A stretch of 6,681 bases of DNA, taken from positions 1 to 6,681 of the forward strand of contig JAKPKF010000071.1 in NCBI GenBank assembly GCA_029553845.1. Direction: 5' to 3'. The notes beneath the pieces are model-generated. The model did not search any database. It was not told the origin of the DNA and saw only the letters and a program-made list of their open reading frames with translations. Below are positions 4,191 to 6,681 of the stretch, piece after piece (within the stretch, counting starts at the first letter, position 1; each line of letters starts with the position of its first letter). The position numbers were made by a program, and so were the translations under genes. Source of the DNA: a bacterium (GTDB lineage: Bacteria > Patescibacteria > Dojkabacteria > SC72).

Positions 4191-4248
4191 CAAGGAGGAA
4201 ACAAAATGAAATAGCAACACGCGCCACCTTTATGATTGACAAAACAAA

Positions 4249-4270
4249 AGGAAGAAAGAGAATTCTTCCT
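4249..4270. repeat. 8-bp hairpin upstream of the plus-strand gene pair
   Basis: AGGAAGAA (4249-4256) pairs with TTCTTCCT (4263-4270) around AGAGAA. It is about 20 bp upstream of the TATA box at 4291-4300 and could be a binding site or the end of an upstream transcript. Confidence 0.3.
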
Positions 4271-4290
4271 CATGCTTGTCGTTTGGGGGC

Positions 4291-4300
4291 ACATATATAT
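4291..4300 (+). promoter_or_regulatory. Archaeal TATA box of the plus-strand gene pair
   Basis: CATATATATT is centred about 26 nt before the ATG at 4322, and no Shine-Dalgarno lies between. Like the ligase promoter, this predicts a leaderless mRNA beginning at the start codon and carrying both genes to 4992. Confidence 0.55.
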
Positions 4301-4321
4301 TAGTGCAACCAATATATAATA

Positions 4322-4714
4322 ATGTTGTATGGATATGTCCAAACAATTAAGTATGGAAAATATAAAGTTGCCAGCCTTATGTATTGTCCATATAGTATTG
4401 GTTCAACAAAACCAGTCAAGTGTGAAGGTGGGGTCATGGAAAGTATAAGTAGATGTCCTTACTGGCAATTGGATGGAAGGGAAGTAGTCCCAGTTGAGTC
4501 TATGCTAAATAATCCAATAGTTGTAAATAGTGAATTATATAGATATATGCCACAGATTGTGAATGATTTTGAGACTGTTGGTAATTATCAGTGGCGTTGT
4601 ACTCAATGGCCAGGAATTCGCGAGAAGTCCTACACATGTCTACTAACTGACTGTACTGGTAAACGATTTACAGTTAACGAGGCTGTTCAACGATATATAC
4701 GGAGTGATGGATGA
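4322..4714 (+). CDS. Hypothetical protein, 130 aa, Cys- and aromatic-rich
   Basis: No family recognised. The product has scattered cysteines in short motifs (MYCPYS, VKCEGG, SRCPYWQ, RCTQWPG, TCLLTDCTGKRF) that could bind metal or form disulphides. It is rich in Tyr and Trp and has no membrane span or signal peptide. The ATG at 4322 fits the TATA box 26 nt upstream as a leaderless start. A later ATG at 4436, with AAGGTG before it, would give 92 residues starting MESISRCPYWQ. The stop overlaps the next start (ATGA, 4711-4714), so the two genes are a translationally coupled pair. AT-rich codon choice resembles that of the polymerase gene. Confidence 0.65.
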   Translation: MLYGYVQTIKYGKYKVASLMYCPYSIGSTKPVKCEGGVMESISRCPYWQLDGREVVPVESMLNNPIVVNSELYRYMPQIVNDFETVGNYQWRCTQWPGIREKSYTCLLTDCTGKRFTVNEAVQRYIRSDG

Positions 4715-4992
4715 TTGAAAAAGAGTGTAAGCCCTTTACTATAAAAGGAACCCTATATGATATCGATGAGGTATACTTTGAACACTTAATGGTGCAATTA
4801 GGGGAGTATTTATGCAAACGATATCATGAAGTCGATCTGGTCAGCCCACTAGAGTTGCTTACGCAAATAGCATATACACATGATTTATACTTACAACAGC
4901 AGTTATATATAGCATATTGGCTTGGATTGCATTCAAAAGACATGGAGTATGAGAGATTAATCCTCCAATGCCTTGATAAGATACCTGATTAA
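4711..4992 (+). CDS. Hypothetical protein, 93 aa, helical
   Basis: ATG at 4711 overlaps the upstream stop by 4 nt, with GGAG (4701-4704) 6 nt before it. The product is acidic, probably all-helical and without a recognised family. Segments such as DEVYFEHLMVQLGEYLCKRY and LLTQIAYTHDLYLQQQLYIA look like packed amphipathic helices. No signal peptide or membrane span. Its TAA (4990-4992) overlaps the TAA of the opposing PolB gene (4989-4991) within a TTAA palindrome, so there is no spacer for separate terminators. Tight coupling to the previous ORF suggests a shared role, possibly as interacting proteins. Confidence 0.65.
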   Translation: MIEKECKPFTIKGTLYDIDEVYFEHLMVQLGEYLCKRYHEVDLVSPLELLTQIAYTHDLYLQQQLYIAYWLGLHSKDMEYERLILQCLDKIPD

Positions 4993-6681
4993 AACCATGC
5001 ATCGAGGGTGTTTTGACCATTAACAACTGCTTCCCAATTCATACCAATACTCCATAAATATGATTCCATTTTTTTACGAATGGTAACCTCTGCCATTTTA
5101 TCCCAGTCAATTGTATGTTTGATTAAATTGGTGTTGAAGTCCTCATCGATGCATACAGTGGTTGCATCCCGTAAGTATAGTAGACGTGGTTTAGTGCCTT
5201 CACCTATGGTATAGTTGTATTCCTTCTTGGCATACTCAATACCATTCTTCCACGGATTACTAGCGACATATGGAATCTTACGAACAGCCTTTGGCAGCGA
5301 TATGTCTATGATGTCTATATTGCCTTTACGTATATCATTGAAGTAAGTTTTAACTTTACTGACGGCTTTAGCCTGATCACCATCAATAAGTAATGTATTT
5401 AGGAAGTATGAGATACATTCCTTGGTGATGTTGGATTGATCTGAACGTTTGAGTTCAAGCCCCATGTAGGATAACTCACTTACATCCTTACCTTCCTTCC
5501 AGATGAGATAACCTGCGTATTTCTTTTTGGATGATTTAGATCTATCACCAGAGGACGACTTAAACAACAATCGTCTAAATAATTTCTCAGCCTTTAACGT
5601 AATGTGAACTGAACAACCCTTATCATCACACCATTGGGCTAACTGTTTATTTAAGTAATCCTCGATCTGTAATGCTTCGGAGCTTGTAGATACCTCAGAA
5701 AAGAAAACGGAGTCAGTATCTCCGTACAATACCGTTTTCCCAAGTTTTACGCACTCCGATTGAATGAACCTATTAATTTCCTGACCAGTAGATGTGACAA
5801 AAAATGCATTATCACGGTTGTATAATCTAAATGCAGGAGAACCCGTAACACCATAGAATGAGTTTGCAACTGCTTTGGTTGCACTATCTAAAGCATCTGC
5901 TCCCTTTACACCTTGCTTCTTTAGACTTCGGTAGTGTTCACGGAGTTCCATAATGCGCTTCATTGCTTTGACAATTACACCATCTATATCTGCTGAAATG
6001 TTAAACCCAACCATTATATTGGGGTAAAGGGCTGAAACGTCAACTGTAGCCGTCCATTCGTGAATCCCGGCATTTGGCGAGACGACAAGTGCCCCAGGAA
6101 ATTTTTCAGTTTCTTTATTGGAATACACTCTCGTTGGCATGGGCTTGATCCCATCATGAAGTAAAAGCATCTCAATAATTTTACTGTTAAATAAACCATC
6201 CATGATTTTAGAACCAGCCACAAATCGTATAGACTCGAAATACATGTAAAGACCAAGTGACTCATCAATATGTTGGAGTGCTATTACATCATTCTTACAG
6301 TAGTTAATGAGGTCCACATAACGTTTATCATTCATAACTTGTTCAAGCATAATACCTAAGTCGGGATACTCGAAAGCATATGACTTGATAACATTACCAT
6401 CTTTATCTACATGATCTAACAACTCGTGATCGCCAATGACAGATTTGAGACCGAATGATTCACGCTGACCCATCCCTATACTATATTTTCTAAATGCTGC
6501 CATCATGTCGAGGATTGCTCTTCCACCAACCCGAATACGAAAATCACCAGTTGCTTCACTAAATTCACACTTACATGAACCCTGTCGTGCAAGACCTACT
6601 AATGATACTCCAATATTTGCAGCACGATTTATTAGATATGGAATATCGAATTGCTCAAAGTTCCAGCCCCCTATGATATCT
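4989..6681 (-). CDS. Family B DNA polymerase (5' end outside window)
   Basis: Replicative polymerase with 3'-5' proofreading; 563 C-terminal residues are visible, numbered here from the window edge. The frame is open to the right edge, and an internal ATG at 6506 is not the start, because Exo II, NFEQFD (7-12), lies upstream of it. Further motifs: Exo III, YCKND (127-131); motif A, DVSALYP (214-220); motif B, KAVANSFYG (269-277); motif C, YGDTDS (319-324); thumb motif KKKY (385-388) with GLELKRSD after it. Metal-binding aspartates of both active sites are present where visible. The palm-fingers stretch between motifs A and B is short (about 55 residues). The last eight residues, QNTLDAWF, fit the PCNA-interacting peptide QxxLxx(aromatic)F, implying use of a sliding clamp. 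There is no intein. Exo I and the N-terminal domain are outside the window. Known viral and cellular archaeal PolB lineages both remain possible. Confidence 0.93.
   Translation of the reverse strand, partial: DIIGGWNFEQFDIPYLINRAANIGVSLVGLARQGSCKCEFSEATGDFRIRVGGRAILDMMAAFRKYSIGMGQRESFGLKSVIGDHELLDHVDKDGNVIKSYAFEYPDLGIMLEQVMNDKRYVDLINYCKNDVIALQHIDESLGLYMYFESIRFVAGSKIMDGLFNSKIIEMLLLHDGIKPMPTRVYSNKETEKFPGALVVSPNAGIHEWTATVDVSALYPNIMVGFNISADIDGVIVKAMKRIMELREHYRSLKKQGVKGADALDSATKAVANSFYGVTGSPAFRLYNRDNAFFVTSTGQEINRFIQSECVKLGKTVLYGDTDSVFFSEVSTSSEALQIEDYLNKQLAQWCDDKGCSVHITLKAEKLFRRLLFKSSSGDRSKSSKKKYAGYLIWKEGKDVSELSYMGLELKRSDQSNITKECISYFLNTLLIDGDQAKAVSKVKTYFNDIRKGNIDIIDISLPKAVRKIPYVASNPWKNGIEYAKKEYNYTIGEGTKPRLLYLRDATTVCIDEDFNTNLIKHTIDWDKMAEVTIRKKMESYLWSIGMNWEAVVNGQNTLDAWF

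Noticed and set aside
4121..4342. Minus-strand 73-codon frame ending LGSLLG
   Set aside because: It overlaps the start and promoter of the 4322 gene, has no ribosome site and shows no TnpB motif. Its end is kept only as part of hairpin element copy C.
5700..6060. Intein in PolB
   Set aside because: Motifs A, B and C are close together and uninterrupted.
6014..6268. Minus-strand 84-codon frame inside PolB
   Set aside because: Shifted frame of the polymerase gene, without independent signals.

Overview
The window looks archaeal, and most likely comes from an archaeal virus, provirus or other extrachromosomal element. The evidence is: TATA boxes about 25 nt upstream of two start codons (the leaderless arrangement common in archaea), a tRNA-Gln(UUG) of archaeal type with A73 and no encoded CCA, and a family B DNA polymerase that ends in a PCNA-binding peptide. 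Compact small genes of unknown function, replication and RNA-repair genes and repeat-rich spacers favour a mobile genome over a host chromosome, but no capsid, tail or integrase gene is visible. A methanogen-like host is only a guess.

Layout. Bases 1-132 hold the 3' end of a plus-strand gene. Bases 133-834 are non-coding and rich in inverted repeats: a long hairpin at 183-225, a 12-bp inverted repeat at 233/433 and a hairpin element resembling an IS200/IS605 right end at 571-618. From about 3615 down to 835 runs a minus-strand cluster: a TATA box, an Rnl5-type RNA ligase (2583-3590), a 27-aa ORF, a 53-aa cysteine-rich protein, a small ORF that may be frame-shifted from the next ORF (1794-2189), and a DHH-family phosphoesterase (835-1788) with a terminator hairpin at its stop codon. 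A tRNA-Gln (3639-3711, minus) sits just upstream of the ligase promoter, next to a lone T-arm remnant. Bases 3740-4321 are mostly non-coding, with a chain of consecutive hairpins, two short palindromes, a TATA box, a possible 23-aa ORF and a further copy of the hairpin element. Two overlapping plus-strand genes of unknown function follow (4322-4992). They run tail to tail into the minus-strand PolB gene, which leaves the window at its right edge.

How the parts may work together. PolB (3'-5' exonuclease plus polymerase) would copy the element's genome using the host sliding clamp. The RNA ligase, the DHH phosphoesterase (a family that includes oligoribonucleases) and the tRNA-Gln together suggest an RNA repair and turnover module, possibly against host tRNA cleavage; that link is inference. 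The most unusual signal is a family of three dispersed hairpin elements (571-618, 2287-2339, 4090-4141) with an invariant four-base loop, paired substitutions between copies, and wobble pairs that hold only in minus-strand RNA. They may be orphan IS605-type ends or omega-RNA-like RNAs.
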